Shown here: in pieces, positions 1 to 10,237 of the stretch
Layout: each line of letters begins with the position of its first letter
Position numbering within the stretch: the first letter of the stretch is position 1
NCBI GenBank assembly: GCA_031216915.1
Contig: CM062297.1
Span: forward strand, 176,628,356-176,692,355
DNA: 64,000 bases
Source of the DNA: Pictodentalium vernedei
Taxonomy: Eukaryota; Mollusca; Scaphopoda; Dentaliida; Dentaliidae
Direction: 5' to 3'
Translations under genes and position numbers: made by a program
The notes under the pieces: model-generated
What the model was told of the DNA's origin: nothing
The model's database searches: none
What the model saw: the letters and a program-made list of their open reading frames with translations, nothing else

Positions 1-40
1 TCAATTTCAATCAGCATCTTTTAGGTGTTGTTGTTGTCAT
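1..40 (-). pseudogene. 5' end of orphan-family gene, cut by window edge
   Basis: Read on the minus strand from the ATG at 40-38, this matches the first 13 codons of the orphan genes starting at 18,520 and 19,224 (M-T-T-T-T-P-K-R-C, then L-K-L). Codon 10 is TGA (13-11), where the relatives have GGA or GAA, so this copy is broken at the start as well as cut by the window. Its upstream sequence (41-160) also matches that of the relatives. It shows that the left element continues beyond the window in the same gene order as the right element. Function unknown. Confidence 0.7.
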
Positions 41-202
41 GATCGATTATTTAGTTTTTTTTATGAATTCTTACAAATAATGTATATTTTAAATTTTGTA
101 TTTAAATAATAATTTGTTAAAAAAAGTTTCTCTTTATTTCTCTTTATATATAAATAAAAGTTAAAAAAAAATTCTTACAAACTCAATTTAGAGGTAAAAA
201 CA
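41..202. promoter_or_regulatory. Divergent promoter between orphan gene and IAP-like gene
   Basis: A/T-rich spacer between two divergent starts. It holds a TATATATA box at about 145-153, and an A/T leader at 85-129 whose reverse complement recurs upstream of the polymerase (918-957) and of the gene at 19,224. The motif TTCTTACAA occurs at about 68-76 and 173-181; the same motif sits directly before the polymerase start. Being near-palindromic, the box could serve both genes. Promoter function is inferred from repetition across genes, not shown. Confidence 0.5.
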
Positions 203-834
203 ATGATCAAGTCCAAACATCCGAATTATAGTCTAGAACGTGCAAGACTTCAAACATTTAAAATTGGCCTTCGCATCTCGCTCAAAAACCTGAAGATTTA
301 GCTGCTGCGTGTTTTGTTTACGTGGGTAGAGGCGACAAAGTCAAATGTTTTTGTTGTGACATACATTTGATGAATTGGGAACCTCACGACATACCTTTAC
401 TAGAACACATAAGTAATATTGAAAAAGACGAATGCGATTATTTGAACAAGATCCTAACGTTGGGATTGATCAAAATCCAAGATGAAGAGAGGGATAGAGA
501 TAAAAACCCAAAATTATTGATGGATATGTTACAACTCGGATACACCAAGGAACAACTGTACAATGCGTTAAACATCGCGAACAAGACCCTGTCTCAATTC
601 ATAACTTTAGAACATCTCATCAAATTCATGGCGGAAGTGGACGAGTTATCGTCACTCGTCGAAAACAAACTGAGTAAAACGTCCACCACCAAGTGTCTGG
701 TCTGCGAAGGTGTTGCAAACGTCTTGTTTCTACCGTGCACACACCTGCGTTACTGTAGAGACTGTCATTCCGAAGACGAGAAAACGTGTTCGGTTTGTGA
801 GCGAGAAATAAAAGCGGCCTTAAATTGTTTTTGA
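203..834 (+). pseudogene. IAP-like protein (BIR, UBA-like, RING), frameshifted
   Basis: The reading frame from the ATG at 203 starts like a BIR domain and stops at 299-301. The rest of the BIR is in a second frame, open from about 262 to 834, so about one base is missing near 259-263. The second frame carries the BIR zinc ligands (VKCFCC, then EH, then DEC), a middle segment with an LGY motif resembling a UBA domain, and a C-terminal C3HC4 RING (CLVC, PCTH, CRDC, CSVC). This BIR-UBA-RING order is that of inhibitor-of-apoptosis proteins, which bind caspases or adaptors and act as E3 ubiquitin ligases; insect DNA viruses carry such genes to block host cell death. The gene is absent at the matching place in the right copy. 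Family call is firm; activity is unlikely given the break. Confidence 0.85.
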
Positions 835-949
835 ATAAAAACACATTAAAGAAAAAAAAATTGAATTTAAAATTTAACTTTTTTTTTTCTATTATATATA
901 TAGAGTAAAAAAGCAAAACTTTTTTAACAAATTATTTAATACAAAATTC

Positions 950-980
<31 letters not shown>

Positions 981-987
981 CTTACAA
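835..987 (+). promoter_or_regulatory. Polymerase promoter and leader (left copy)
   Basis: Noncoding A/T spacer with a TATATATA box at about 893-902, a conserved leader at about 918-957 (ACTTTTTTAACAAATTATT core), a long A-run, and TTCTTACAA directly before the ATG at 988. The right copy has the same order upstream of its polymerase (18,329-18,420, minus strand). Confidence 0.55.
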
Positions 988-3900
988 ATGAAGCAAACAG
1001 ATAAAACAATGGTAAATTTAAATGAGAAAACCATACCTCAGTTAAACGAGATTTGTAATCTATTACAAATTTTAGATTTCAGAAAGCATAGAACTAAAGC
1101 AAAAAAAATTGAAGTCATACAAGAATATTTGCGAAACGCTAGAAAGGCAAATGAAATGTCGATAGCAACGATGTCAATAGATGCGTTGGTTGAGAAAAAT
1201 AAGAAGATGACTAAACGAAAAGCCGTTGAAAAACATCAAGTTTCCAAAGAAAAGAAAAGAAAAACTAAAACGAAAACGAGTGATGCACTTCAGATTCAAG
1301 ACAAACGAGATATATCGAGCGAAATTCAACGAGCAATCGACGAAGAGAAAGGAGAAGAATATGTAAGACGACTCGTTGCGGAACTATTTCAATTGAAACC
1401 CGTAAAACGGGAGAGGGCGATCGAAGACATTTTAAAAACTTTTGACGTGTTTCCCTCGTCGAAGAAAGTCGATCCGAAATTGTTCATGGAACGGGTGAAG
1501 AAAAAAGTATTGGATTTGTTTCACGAATACACAAACTTGGGATTAAAAATTAAGATGATACTCCATTGCATAATGGATAAAATCGACGTGAAGTCCGGCG
1601 AGAGCATCGTGAAAAATTCATATTTCAGATCTAACGTCGAACCCGTATTTCGTGGTTCAGATCTATCGGACGTTTTCGAAAAGATGAAAGACAAGATGTT
1701 GACGTCTCTCGTGAATTATCAAAATGAAGGTAGTAATTGGACGTTCGACGAGGTGTTGAAACTCGAAATTCACATGACTAAAAACGAACCGTTGAAAGGA
1801 TCTTCCTACTTGGAATTACCGTATTTCTTGACTAAGAAACATGCCGTGGTCAACGTGAGAAATAAAGATGATCAGTGTTCTAAATGGGCAGTCACCTCTG
1901 CATTATACCCTGTTGAAATACACTCCGATAGAGTTTCTCGTTACGAGGAAACTTCTAAAAATCTCGATTGGACCAGAGTGACTTTTCCAACAAAGTTAAA
2001 ACACATCGAATGTTTTGAGGTTCAAAATCCCACCATAGCGGTGAACATTCTGGGATACGACAACGAAAATCAAAAGATCTATCCTCTCAGATGGACTTCG
2101 TATCACAGAAGAGAAAAGACGATTATTTTATTATCGATTTCGAATGGTGACAATCGTCATTATTGTTGGGTTAAACATCCGAGCCGATTACTGTCGAGAC
2201 AAAATAATAATCATAGACATAAGATATCTCTATGTTGCAACTGCATGAACATGTTTCACAGCGAAGACTCATTGGCGAAACATCAGGAATATTGCAACGA
2301 AAATCAAGGTGTCGCCGTCGAAATGCCCAAACCCAACACCATCGTGAAGTTTGAAAATCACAACAGAAGGTTAAAAGTACCATTCGTCGTGTACGCTGAT
2401 TTCGAATGTTTCACCGTGAAAATGAGTTCCTGTCAACCCAACGCTCTTCAAAGTTACGTCAAAAGATATCAAAAACACATACCTTTGGGCTATTGCATTT
2501 ACGTGAAATGTGCTTTTGACTCGCAACACTACATGGGTCCCTTCACCTACACGAAACAGCACGAAGACGACAACGTGGCTCAAAGGTTCGTGGAAGAGTT
2601 AGAATCGAAAATTCAAATGTTATACGACAAATTCAAAACTCCGGCAAAAATGATCATCACGCGAGAGCAGCAGGACGAAAATAACAGACCCACCGAATGT
2701 CACATATGCAGACAATTGTTCGACGAGAATTCGGAGGAAAATAAGAAGGTCAGAGACCACGATCATTACATGGGTCTGTATCGCGGTCCGGCTCACAGCA
2801 GGTGTAATTTAAAATATCGAGACGCCGCTTTCTATCCGGTGATGTTTCACAATCTCTCGGGTTACGACAGTCATCTGTTCGTGAAAAATCTCGGCACCTC
2901 GCACAAAGAATTAAATTGCATCGCGAACAGCGAAGGAAGATACATTTCCTTCACGAAATGGAAGCTCATGGAGAGGGAAAGAGTAATCGACGGAAATACG
3001 TTGAAAGAAAAAACGAAATCCATTCGTAGAAGCATACGTTTCATCGACACTTTTAAATTCATGTCGACCGCTCTGGAAAAATTAGTCGATAACATGAGCA
3101 AGGATAAATTTAAAATCACGAGCAAACATTTCGGAGAATGAGTAGACGTCATGTTGAGGAAAGGAGCCTATCCTTATGATTACATGAATGATCTAAAGAG
3201 ATTCGAAGACACCGCACTACCTTCGAAAGATGATTTTTATTCGAAATTATACGAATCCGACATTTCCGATGAGAATTACGAACACGCCAAAAACGTGTGG
3301 AAATCATTCGATATGAAAACCATGAGAGATTATCACGATCTCTATCTGAAGACCGACGTTCTGCTCTTGGCAGACGTGTTCGAAAATTTTCGAGACGTCT
3401 GTCGTCGAAATTACGATCTGGATCCCGCTTGGTATTTCACTGCACCCGGTCTGGCATGGGACGCCCTGTTGAAGACCACTGAAGTTCAATTGGAATTATT
3501 ATCCGACATGGACATGTTGCTCATGTTCGAAAGGGCTGCGAGAGGTGGCGTCTCGATGATCTCTCACAGACATTCTGAGGATAACAATCCCTACATGAAA
3601 GAAGGTTTCAATTTGAAACGGTCGACTAAATACATACAGTATTGGGACGCCAATAATCTGTACGGTTGGGCTATGAGTCATCCTTTACCGATTGGAAATT
3701 TCGAATGGGTGAAGGAACCGGAAGAGATGCAAAAATGGAGAGACTATCCTTGCATTTTAGAAGTCGATTTGAACTATCCGGAAGAATTACACGATCCGCA
3801 CAACGATTATCCGCTGGCTCCCGAACGAATGGAACCGAACGAAGGAGACGAGGAAAAACTCATTCCCAATTTATTTAACAAACGTAACTACGTCGTCTAC

Positions 3901-4967
3901 AGCGAGAATTTGAAACAGTACGTCGATTACGGGATGAAATTAGTGGACATACAACGCATCGTTCGATTCGACGAAGAGCCTTGGATGAAAAAATACATCG
4001 ATCTCAACACGAATCTCAGAACCCGAGCCGAGAACGATTTCGAAAAAGATTTCTTCAAACTCATGAACAACTGCGTGTACAGCAAATCGATGGAAAACAT
4101 CAGGAAGAGAACCGACCTTCGACTCGTCACGTCTGAGAAAAAAGCAAAAAAATTAGTGGCGAAACCCAATTACAAACACCGAACCATATTCGGCGAAAAT
4201 CTAGTGGCCGTTCACATGCAAAAGACGCACCTGAAGTTCGACAAACCATATTATCTCAGACCGATCATCTTAGATATCAGCAAGCGATTGATGTATGAGT
4301 TTCACTACGATTACATCAAACGAAAATTTGGTGACAAAGCCAAACTACTGTTCACTGACACGGACAGTTTAGTTTATGAGATAGATATGAAAGATGTCTA
4401 CCGAGACATATCTCTGGACGTGGCCAAGTGGTTCGACACGAGCAATTATCCCGTCGATCACCCGTCCAACATTCAATCGAACGACAACAAGAAGGTGTTG
4501 GGTAAATATAAGGACGAGAGCGGCGGTAAACAGATTGTCGAATTCGTGGGCTTGAGACCCAAACTGTATGCTTATCGTCTAGAAGATGATGAAGAGATCA
4601 AGAAGTGCAAAGGAGTTAAAGCGTGCGTGGTGAAGAAAAACATCTCTTTCCAAGAGTATAAAGATTGTCTGTTAGGAAGTGGTCCGGTGTATAAGACTAT
4701 GAAATCGATTCAAAGCGAAAATCACGACCTGTATACCGAAATAGTCAACAAGATTTCGCCAACGGCCGACGATGATAAGAGATTCGTATTAGACGATAAA
4801 ATAATTTGGCACTCGGACATTGGACTGTGGATCTAATTAGAGACGATATGAATGTGGATGATTGGATTCCAGATATGATTGTAGATGATAAGATTCCAGA
4901 AAATCAAGAAGAATTAGATGAATCCAAGATTATAGAAGTCAAGAATTCGACGGATTCAAGATTGTAG
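988..4967 (+). pseudogene. polB: Protein-primed family B DNA polymerase (left copy), disrupted
   Basis: Replicative polymerase of Polinton/adintovirus type. Counting codons from the ATG at 988: a Lys-rich, possibly SAP-like N-terminus; a C2HC zinc finger near 415-440; exonuclease motif YADFEC near 469-474; a Cys/His insert with RDHDH near 571-605; ExoII-like HNLSGYDSH near 621; motif A YWDANNLYG near 885; motif B near 1032; motif C FTDTDS near 1122. Defects: an in-frame TGA at 3139-3141, 12 bases before an ATG at 3151; motif B reads YSK where the right copy has YGK (a CpG change); and a 4-base deletion near 4804 shifts the acidic tail, whose remnant runs to a TAG at 4965-4967. The TGA is shared with the right copy, the other defects are private. 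The polymerase would copy linear genomes from a terminal-protein primer. Confidence 0.93.
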
Positions 4968-5076
4968 AAGTCGATAGAGTTAGTTTAAAAAGAAAAAGAA
5001 AAAAAATAGAAAAAAAATAACGTCATTTTTAGTGAATTATAATAAAATAAATAAAAAAAAAAATATATACTTATTT
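4968..5076 (+). promoter_or_regulatory. Spacer between polymerase and protease
   Basis: Short A/T-rich spacer with A-runs and an AATATATAC box just upstream of the protease ATG at 5077. The same sequence, slightly changed, lies at the matching place in the right copy (14,150-14,270). Confidence 0.35.
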
Positions 5077-5514
5077 ATGAATAAGAAAATAAAGATATCC
5101 GTAGAAGGTGTCGTCTTACCCAACGAACCCCTATCCAACATCGATCTGTTGAATGCGGCAAAAGATTTGAAAATCGAAGATTTTCTAGGAGTGTTTTTCA
5201 GAGATGCCTTGCCGAAGAGAAGACCTTGACAATCGGAATGCGGAATTTTAAATCTAGACGATTCATCAGGTGAAGGCACTCACTGGGTGACGTGGTTCAA
5301 GAACGGGAAGAAGAAGAAGAATTATTATTTCGACAGCTACGGAATCTCACCGCCGAAAGAAATAAAGAACTATTTCAACAAATCAATGGTTCTTTACAAC
5401 ATGGATCAAGTGCAATCACCAGATCAAGTGTTTTGCGGTCACCTGTGTCTCTACGTTCTCAAGAGATGGTCTGAAGGAGATGAATTTCAAGACATTCTCA
5501 ATGACTTACATTAG
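5077..5514 (+). pseudogene. Adenain-like cysteine protease (left copy), one stop
   Basis: Ulp1/adenovirus-protease fold enzyme that would cleave capsid precursors during virion maturation. The start MNKKIKISVE matches the intact right copy. The catalytic motifs GTHWV (His), YFDSYG (acidic) and FCGHL (Cys) are all present. One TGA at 5227-5229 breaks it; the right copy has CGA there, so this is a CpG C-to-T change. Outside the stop it differs from the right copy at six residues and lacks one Tyr. One of these, Met for Thr near 5401, is also a CpG change. Confidence 0.9.
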
Positions 5515-5530
5515 AGAGAGATTTTTTTTT

Positions 5531-5547
5531 ATAGTATATATATAAAG
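5531..5547 (+). promoter_or_regulatory. TATA-type box of fibre-like gene
   Basis: ATAGTATATATATAAAGATA lies about 130 bases before the fibre ATG at 5676. The same box is found upstream of the right-copy fibre (about 13,671-13,687, minus strand). Confidence 0.45.
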
Positions 5548-5675
5548 ATAAAAAATTATTTTTAAAAAATTTTAATCGAATAAAAAAAACGAAAAATAAA
5601 ATAACATAGTTCATTTTTAATAAACTGCGTTTGAAGATATTTTTTCTAAAAAACAAAAAAAAATCCCACAACAAC

Positions 5676-6407
5676 ATGACAGTCGATAAATTTGGTAGAA
5701 GTGATGACGAAAAAGTCAACCTGAGAAAGGAGAGGAAGACGCTCGAAGTCGACGATGGTTACGACGTTGCCAACTTGGATGAGCATTATGTTCGGAGATA
5801 CGAACCTCGAGAAGAACCTCTGAACATGAACGATAAGAAGCTCTACAATCTTCCCGAGCCGATAGATCTCGCAGATGCCGCGACTAAAAAATACGTTGAC
5901 AGGGGGAACTCCGATTTCGAATGAATCCTGCTGGATAATTATGTGGATAAAACCATGACCGACAACCTCGATCTGAAATCCAAACGTTTGGTGAACGTCG
6001 TGAATCCCGTAGATCCCACCGATGCCGCCACCAAGAGATATGCGGACGACTCTCACACGAGATTCAGCAAACACCTGAGAAATAGATACGTCACGAAAAC
6101 GATGCACTCGGAATTGAACGCCAATTCTTACATGCCGCTGGGAGGTGAAATCCTTCGAATGAGTCTGGCTTCCTCGGATTTGAATAACAGAGCGGTCATC
6201 AATCTCATGGTAAATGGTTTGGAGAGCGATAAGAGATACAGCGTTGAAAAGACTGAGAATCGACACGTGAATGTCAGCACGTTCGGCACGCCTCTCAAAG
6301 TGAACGCCGGAGACAGGATTAATTTCGTCACGAAAACCAATAATCCCGAAGCCGCCACTTCCGTGGTGAGTCTACTGATCGAACTGGATCCTTTGAACAA
6401 ACAGTGA
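5676..6407 (+). pseudogene. Fibre-like protein (left copy), stop and internal deletion
   Basis: The start MTVDKFGRSDD was chosen because it matches the right copy; the frame also extends upstream to 5631. It holds repeated modules of the type DAATKKYVD, common in trimeric phage and viral fibres, and a C-terminal beta-rich head ending VVSLLIELD. A TGA at 5922-5924 stands where the right copy has CGA. Compared with the 451-residue right copy, about 208 codons are missing in frame between NANSY and MPLGGEI, removing most repeat modules but leaving the head. Likely role: receptor-binding spike; inferred from repeats and position only. Confidence 0.8.
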
Positions 6408-6443
6408 ACGCGTGGAAAAAATAATGAATTAAAAAAAAAAAAA

Positions 6444-6572
6444 ATAATGTGTGATTATTAAAAACAACAAAAAAAAAGTAATGAGATATAGAGAGATGTT
6501 CAATCTCTCTAGATCACATTACTTTATTTTATTTTTTTTGTTTTTGTTTTGTTTTTAATAATCACACATTAC
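6444..6572. terminator. Nested palindrome between convergent fibre and capsid genes
   Basis: The inner hairpin at 6478-6522 has arms GTAATGAGATATAGAGAGAT and a near-perfect partner, with a loop of a few bases. An outer inverted repeat pairs 6444-6467 (AATAATGTGTGATTATTAAA) with 6549-6571. It lies exactly between the 3' ends of converging genes. The inner arm recurs at 12,042-12,086 and, shortened, at 19,754-19,773. Probably a bidirectional 3'-end signal; function inferred. Confidence 0.6.
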
Positions 6573-7495
6573 TTTTCATTTTTTTTTTTGTTTTTTATTT
6601 TTTTTTTTTTTCACACACTTGTCTCTCATCGAATGATCGACATCTTATTTCCGTCTGATTCGAATTGTAATTCTCTGTCCAACAGGACCAGGGCGAAGGC
6701 TTCGGTTTTTCTCGGCACGTTCCTATCGAATTGCATCTTGATCTGAATGTCTAACATGCTACTCTTGAGTCGTTCACTCTGTTTACTGACGTCGAATACG
6801 AACATGGGATACATCGACTTGTATTCGCCGGGAGATATGTTGGGATTGCTCATCAATTCGTCTAGACCGTGATACTTCTTTCTAAAATCGGCGGCGTCGC
6901 CGTACAGCCTGCAGAAATCGTTCTTGTCGAACGACATGTTGTAATCGATTGCCGGATATCTCATGGCGTTCAGAAACACTTGCATCTTTCACAAATTGCA
7001 GTGATCGAACAGCGACACATTCTTTTCCTGAGACCCGTCCCTTTCGGTCTGAAACGCGACCACGATGAAATGCGGTCTCTCGGAAGCGGATTTCACCGTC
7101 AATCTCCAATCGAAGTGATTCATTGAGGGAGGAATGCTAGCCGTGTCGCACTGTCTCATTCTAAATCCCACGGGTAATTTACTCTTGGATTGTATGATCT
7201 CATAGAGATGCGTTTTCTCATCCGTCGTAGGCTCCATGTGCGGAACGAACCACGATATCTTGTGTAGAGTTATCTTACCTGCATCGGTCGCGGCGAGTTT
7301 CACTATTGCGTCGTCGTTTCCTTTTCGAATCAACGTCAGATTGTGTTTGAATCCGTACATGATCTTGTTGTAATCATCTGCGAATCCGAAGATGTGTTTC
7401 AAAGGTATCCTGAACGAAAACGTTCCTTTAGGTCTGGCAATTGCGTTGGTACAGATGGTCCAGAAACTCTCCCTCGTTTTTGAGGCGGTCACGTT
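6573..7495 (-). pseudogene. Major capsid-like protein (left copy), 5'-truncated with stop
   Basis: Coding part 7495-6626, minus strand. It aligns through its length with the plus-strand gene at 10,372-11,612. Conserved runs include FRIPLKHIFGFADD, NHFDWRLTVKSASERP and the C-terminus NKMSIIR. An in-frame TGA at 6991-6989 sits where the other copy has AGA. The 5' third is missing: homology ends near 7,495, where the promoter region of the next element begins. The family resembles the abundant capsid-type protein of adintovirus-like Polintons (double jelly-roll group); that name rests on recalled relatives and gene neighbourhood, not on a visible motif. Confidence 0.7.
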
Positions 7496-7600
7496 TTTGA
7501 TTGATATAAATATAGGGGAGAAAAAAAATATAAATAAATAGTTATTTAGAAAAATAAAATATATCAAATCGAATAGATAATAAAAAAAAATACATAAATC
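7496..7600 (+). promoter_or_regulatory. Junction and promoter at left edge of right copy
   Basis: The left-copy capsid gene stops matching at about 7,495. Immediately after comes TTGATATAAATATAGGGGAG, similar to TTGATATAAAAAATAAGGGA at about 7,975-7,994 before the next gene. So this is both an element junction and the promoter of the gene at 7601. Confidence 0.45.
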
Positions 7601-7960
7601 ATGAGCGATTCTCAGATGATTAGAGTGAGGTTTCTTTTAAACATGCTGATGAGAGCATATGCAATCTGCGTGAACGAACAACTATGTCCCATCTTGTTAG
7701 AACGATGCGTCGGATGTCGGGATCATCTAGACTTCGATCATGAGGATCATTCATGTCTGATGATGGAAAGGGAACATATGGTCATCATGTATTTCGAACC
7801 AGCGTTCGAACGTGTTAAATTCGACGATGTGATCACGTTTTGGAAGAGATTAGTCTACTGTAAGAATCGAGACAGGCCCACAGATTCGGAAGAACTGAAA
7901 TTGACTTTAGAAGATAAGGGATGCATTAAGAAATTATTGCTGAACGAAGCATACGTCTAA
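7601..7960 (+). CDS. Small Cys/His-rich viral protein
   Basis: Open frame of 119 residues with an A/T-rich upstream region and TATA-like box. C36-x2-C39, then H42, H47, H50 and C52 form a likely zinc-binding cluster, followed by a hydrophobic stretch (MVIMYFEP). Small proteins with a C-x2-C...H...H-x-C cluster are, from memory, common beside Polinton and adintovirus genes; function unknown. First gene of the plus-strand cluster of the right copy, 120 bases before the membrane-protein gene. Looks intact. Confidence 0.7.
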   Translation: MSDSQMIRVRFLLNMLMRAYAICVNEQLCPILLERCVGCRDHLDFDHEDHSCLMMEREHMVIMYFEPAFERVKFDDVITFWKRLVYCKNRDRPTDSEELKLTLEDKGCIKKLLLNEAYV

Positions 7961-8079
7961 GTTTTGTTTTTTCGTTGATATAAAAAATAAGGGAGAGTAG
8001 AAAATAAAAAAAAAAAAAAAATAAATACAGACATAAATTGTTTTATCTAATATTAGAAAGAAAAAACACAAAAAAAAAA

Positions 8080-8739
8080 ATGAGAACCAGAAATAAATTG
8101 TATCCGACGTTAGTGGACGACGAGGACGAGAAGCCGAATGGCATCTTGCCGACAGCACCATCGCTAGAAGAAAAAGAAAGAGGAGAGAGGTATCGCATCG
8201 ATCAAATCAATAGAATCCAAGAGTATCTGACTCGAGAGAGAGATTCTCGTCGTTCCCTCAAGAAGAAGTATTCGCGTTTCGTGAAATTCATCAACGGGAT
8301 CGACACGACACTCATCACGATTTCCATGGGTTTACACGCGGCCAGCATCGGATTGTTGTCGACCGCGGTTGCCATTCCGATCGTGTTGACCGTGGAAGGA
8401 GTGGCCCTCGCTGCTGGATTCTTCAGCACGGTTGGAAACTTTTTGAGTAGGAAATTATATCTGAAGGCTAGGAAACACGACAAGATTAGCGTCTTGGCCG
8501 ACTCCAAGATCGACACGATATCCAAAATGATCTCTATGGCGTTGAAAGACGGTAGGATATCGGACGGAGAATACTTCGCGATATTGAGCGAGAAAACGAA
8601 ATACGATGCCATGAAAGAAGCCGTGAGAATCAAGACTCGTCAGATCATCAAGGAAGAGTTGAAGGATTCTCTCGTGGAAAAGTGTAGGAAAGAGGCCAGG
8701 GAGGAATTCAGTAAGATGATAGAACTCAAGGAGCAGTGA
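8080..8739 (+). CDS. Two-helix membrane protein, Polinton-associated
   Basis: 219 residues from the ATG at 8080; an in-frame ATG at 8038 is less likely because it adds a Lys-rich run copied from the A/T leader. Residues 71-120 form two hydrophobic helices around a Gly/Ala-rich turn (SMGLHAASIGLLSTAV), preceded by a charged helical segment (40-70). A long charged C-terminal helix contains DGRISDGEYFAILSE. This layout suggests a membrane-anchored or membrane-active virion or assembly protein. Similar proteins accompany cnidarian Polinton-type elements, by recollection. No damage seen. Confidence 0.7.
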   Translation: MRTRNKLYPTLVDDEDEKPNGILPTAPSLEEKERGERYRIDQINRIQEYLTRERDSRRSLKKKYSRFVKFINGIDTTLITISMGLHAASIGLLSTAVAIPIVLTVEGVALAAGFFSTVGNFLSRKLYLKARKHDKISVLADSKIDTISKMISMALKDGRISDGEYFAILSEKTKYDAMKEAVRIKTRQIIKEELKDSLVEKCRKEAREEFSKMIELKEQ

Positions 8740-8744
8740 TTAAA

Positions 8745-8770
8745 AAAAAAAATATATATATATATATAAT
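8745..8770 (+). promoter_or_regulatory. TATA-type repeat before PLA2-domain gene
   Basis: An (AT)n run of about 20 bases ending in ATAAGAACAG, about 80 bases before the ATG at 8847. Confidence 0.4.
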
Positions 8771-8846
8771 AAGAACAGAATTTTAAATTCATATATAAAA
8801 TAGAAAAAACACGAAATTAATTTAAATTAACTCATCAAAAAAAAAA

Positions 8847-9380
8847 ATGTATTGCGTAAAGTGTAAGAGAGTTACCGAGACGATTCTCGAGAAGTGCGAA
8901 CTAAAAACGACAGACGGATGCTTCGCGGAATTTGCGACGTGTGTGGTTCTATCAAGACTAGATTCATCAAACAAAAGAATGCGAGCAAAAGGCAAAGGCA
9001 TTGTGAATAAAATGATCAACAATCTACCTTTCGAAATGCATCTGCCCGGTCACAGTTTCACGGGACCAGGAACGAAATTGAACAAGAGACTCAACGCCGA
9101 TCTAACACCCAAATCTTGGAGCAAACCCATGAATAGGGTGGACGCGGCTGCGTACGATCACGATCTGTGCTACGCCGGACATCCCGACACCAAGACTCGC
9201 AACGACGTCTGCTACAAAAACATGTTGACGGGATTGAAAGGCATATCGAATACGACCAGGAGAGAGAAGATGGAACATTCGCTGGTCGGCAATCTGATCG
9301 GTGCGAAACGTCTATTCGGATGGGGTGTTCAAAAAAAAAAAGCGCATCTGAAAAAGAGAAGAAGAAGAAATGATTATTGA
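8847..9380 (+). CDS. Phospholipase A2-domain virion protein with zinc-ribbon start
   Basis: 177 residues. The calcium-loop motif FTGPGTKL (71-78) and catalytic HD in AAYDHDLCY (H105, D106) are those of the parvovirus-VP1-type secreted PLA2 fold, used to breach endosomal membranes during entry. Upstream is LPFEMHLPGHS; the C-terminus is very basic (KKR-rich), suggesting nucleic-acid binding or nuclear transport. The N-terminus starts a zinc ribbon with CVKC, but the expected second knuckle (CDVCG) is in another frame at 8933-8947. The frame therefore appears shifted between about 8,900 and 8,985 by two compensating indels. The PLA2 part is unaffected. Ends right where integrase homology starts. 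Confidence 0.85.
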   Translation: MYCVKCKRVTETILEKCELKTTDGCFAEFATCVVLSRLDSSNKRMRAKGKGIVNKMINNLPFEMHLPGHSFTGPGTKLNKRLNADLTPKSWSKPMNRVDAAAYDHDLCYAGHPDTKTRNDVCYKNMLTGLKGISNTTRREKMEHSLVGNLIGAKRLFGWGVQKKKAHLKKRRRRNDY

Positions 9381-10183
9381 CGAGCGAATTGGCCGAGGAG
9401 TTACACAAACCCATAGTGCATAAATTTCGAAAGAGAAGGGTGTTCGTGAAGGGTCTGGACGACATCTGGTCTGCCGACTTGGTCGACATGTGATCGTTTT
9501 CGAGGTGGAACGAGGGCATCAAATATCTATTGACGGTCATCGACGTGTTTTCCAAATATGGTTGGATCAGAGCTTTGAAGAATAAATCGGGACCTTGCGT
9601 CGCCAAGGCTCTGAAGAGCGTGTTCGACTCATCTTCTCAAAAACCGAGTAAATTGTGGGTGGACAAGGGAAAGGAATTCTACAACAAGGACGTTCGTCGA
9701 TTGGTAGACCTCTACTCGATCGAAAATGAAGAGAAAGCCAGCATGGTGGAACGTTGTAATCGAACGATGAAGGAGAAGATGCACAGATACTTCACGGCGA
9801 ATTCGACCAAGAAATACATATACGCTCTGAACGGTCTGGTGAAAGATTACAACAACACGTGACACAGATCGATCAAGATGACTCCCACGGAAGCTAGCGA
9901 TCCTCGAAACGAAAAACGGGTCTACGTGAATCTATATCCCGAGAGATCTAAGATCGGGAAGAAGAAGTCTAGAACGCCGAAATTTGCAGTCGGCGATCGA
10001 GTGAGAATCTACGCTTATAAGAAGCACTTCGAAAAGGGTTATACTCCTCAATGGACATCGGAAATCTTCGTGATCATCAAAATATTTCACACCGATCCGG
10101 TGACTTACGAAATCGAAGCTTTGGATGGAGAAGAGATCATTGGAAAGTTTTATGAACAACAATTGCAGAAGACGAAGTTTTGA
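9374..10183 (+). pseudogene. Retroviral-type (rve) integrase, two stops
   Basis: DDE-type integrase that would join element ends to host DNA. The frame reads from ELAEELHKP, through IWSADLVDM (first Asp), LLTVIDVFSKYGW, LWVDKGKEFYN (second Asp) and EKASMVERCNRTMKEK (Glu), to a C-terminal SH3/chromo-like segment (FAVGDRVRIY). TGA codons at 9491-9493 and 9860-9862 interrupt it; both could be former CGA, but there is no second copy here to prove this. No ATG is visible in frame: TGA at 9371 precedes the homology, so the 5' end is lost or overlapped the PLA2 gene. Order PLA2 then integrase then capsid is on one strand. Confidence 0.9.
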
Positions 10184-10237
10184 AAAAGAACACAAAAAAT
10201 TTTTTTTTTTATTTACTCTTTTTGACATTTTCTTGTT

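Noticed and set aside
3139..3141. Selenocysteine or programmed readthrough at the polymerase TGA
   Set aside because: No SECIS-like structure was recognised and other TGA lesions nearby are clearly decay; kept only as an open question.
5646..6266. 206-residue minus-strand open frame
   Set aside because: Antisense to the left fibre copy; its counterpart at 12,951-13,661 is likewise a shadow.
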